Part shown: positions 4,676-5,322 of the stretch, in pieces | How positions within the stretch are numbered: the stretch's first letter is position 1 | Layout of the letters: the number at the start of each line of letters is the position of its first letter | The notes under the pieces: generated by a model | What the model was told of the DNA's origin: nothing | Seen by the model: only the letters and a program-made list of their open reading frames with translations | The model's database searches: none | Made by a program: the position numbers and the translations under genes | DNA from: a bacterium | Lineage (GTDB): Bacteria > NPL-UPA2 > JAUVJM01 | Direction of reading: 5' to 3' | Assembly: GCA_030596585.1 (NCBI GenBank) | Contig: JAUVJM010000090.1 | Span: forward strand, 1 to 5,322 | Length of the DNA: 5,322 nucleotides

Positions 4676-5322
4676 ATGAAAAGATACAGATTTTCGTTTG
4701 GGCCGTGGAACATTCATTCCGGCGCAGACCCCTTTGGGCCTCCTGTCCGGAAAGAATTTAGCTTCAGTGCAAAGTTAAGGTTCTACAAAAAGCTCGGGTT
4801 TGACGGCATTCAGTTTCACGATGATGATGCTGTCCCGGATATGAACAAACTCAAGCCCGCTCAGATTACGGCGAGGGCAAAGAAACTGCGCAAAAAGCTG
4901 GAGGACAGCGGTCTTGCCGCCGAGTTTGTTGCTCCGAGATTGTGGGAAGACAGAAGAACTATTGATGGCGCATATACGGCAAATGATTCTGCCTGCAGGA
5001 AATATGCAATAGACAGGAGTAAAAGGGCTATTGACATTGCAAAAGCTCTTGGCACAAGGAATATCGTATTGTGGCTTGCAAGGGAGGGAACTTACATCCG
5101 CGAAGCTAAAGATTCCGGACTTGCAATTTCGCAGATGGTTAGCGCAATTAATATGATGCTTGAATATGACAAAGATATTCGCATATTGATTGAGCCTAAA
5201 CCAAACGAGCCAATGGACCAGGCATTTATTCCGACTGTTGGACATGCAATAGCTCTTGGGTTTTTGACTTCGGATGAATCAAGAGTCGGCGTGAATATTG
5301 AAAGTGCTCATTGTATACTGGC
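4676..5322 (+). CDS. Class I (actinobacterial-type) xylose isomerase-like protein, N-terminal part; runs off the right edge
   Basis: An open frame of 215 complete codons with no stop, so the C-terminus lies beyond the window. AAGGAG (4663-4668) precedes the ATG by 7 bases. The start FSFGPWNI...DPFG (6-21) matches the class I XylA opening, with W11 at the conserved Trp and F20 at the Phe that reaches into the neighbouring subunit. FHDDD (47-51) supplies catalytic H48. GAYTAND (98-104), VLWLAREG (131-138, W133), EPKPNEP (173-179, E173 and K175), PTVGHA (186-191) and VNIESAH (206-212, E209 and H212) follow in the family's order. These residues bind the two divalent metals and the open-chain sugar. 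Against the usual TTNLF the protein has APRLW (86-90), and the usual GG between Trp and REG is LA. The substrate may therefore not be xylose. Aldose-ketose isomerisation of some sugar is the likely reaction. Confidence 0.88.
   Translation, partial: MKRYRFSFGPWNIHSGADPFGPPVRKEFSFSAKLRFYKKLGFDGIQFHDDDAVPDMNKLKPAQITARAKKLRKKLEDSGLAAEFVAPRLWEDRRTIDGAYTANDSACRKYAIDRSKRAIDIAKALGTRNIVLWLAREGTYIREAKDSGLAISQMVSAINMMLEYDKDIRILIEPKPNEPMDQAFIPTVGHAIALGFLTSDESRVGVNIESAHCIL

Noticed and set aside
4775..5245. 156-codon minus-strand open frame
   Set aside because: It lies wholly opposite the xylose isomerase-like gene, whose frame carries a full set of family motifs. Its translation is Cys/Ser/Asn-rich with no recognisable domain.
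1..5322. CRISPR array, tRNA, rRNA, insertion sequence or attachment-site duplication
   Set aside because: No regularly spaced repeats, cloverleaf-like segments, transposase motifs or long terminal repeats were seen by eye. Small structured RNAs could be missed without a covariance-model search.

Overview
This is a bacterial chromosomal window, very probably from an uncultured or little-studied lineage that I cannot name. Three near-consensus sigma-70 promoters and strong Shine-Dalgarno sites support a bacterium. Base composition looks moderate, below half GC by eye. In the sugar genes arginine is written almost entirely as AGA/AGG and ATA is common, a habit often seen in thermophiles and several candidate phyla. 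That is only a hint.

Layout. (1) 1-501, minus strand: the N-terminal 167 codons of a multi-pass membrane glycosyltransferase of the GT39/ArnT-like type. It runs off the left edge, starts at a TTG, and has its own consensus promoter. (2) 502-713: a divergent intergenic region with promoters firing both ways. (3) 714-1255, plus strand: a two-gene type II toxin-antitoxin module, a ribbon-helix-helix antitoxin overlapping a MazF/PemK-type mRNA interferase by ATGA, with its own promoter and a possible operator. (4) 1256-1350: a promoter preceded by three tandem 11-bp units. (5) 1351-5322, plus strand: a gene train consisting of an XRE-cupin regulator, a divergent URO-D-fold protein, an L-arabinose/L-fucose isomerase-family protein and the first 215 codons of a class I xylose isomerase-like protein that leaves the window on the right.

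The right-hand train reads as a carbohydrate-catabolic operon. The XRE-cupin protein is the likely local regulator. Two unrelated aldose-ketose isomerase folds lie next to each other, and a URO-D-family protein is tightly coupled to the first (11-nt overlap). The URO-D protein is the puzzle. It lacks the HemE arginine motif and has no cysteine after residue 106, so it cannot form the His-x-Cys...Cys zinc site of the corrinoid methyltransferases (MtaA/MtbA/CmuA). It also occupies an operon whose other enzymes act on sugars. The most interesting possibility is an undescribed sugar pathway in which a metal-free URO-D protein does an unknown step beside two isomerases. The substrate cannot be read from the sequence.

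The toxin-antitoxin module is probably an insertion between two host loci: its arginine codon use differs from the sugar genes, and it has a self-contained promoter. No RNA genes, CRISPR arrays, insertion sequences or convincing terminators were seen.
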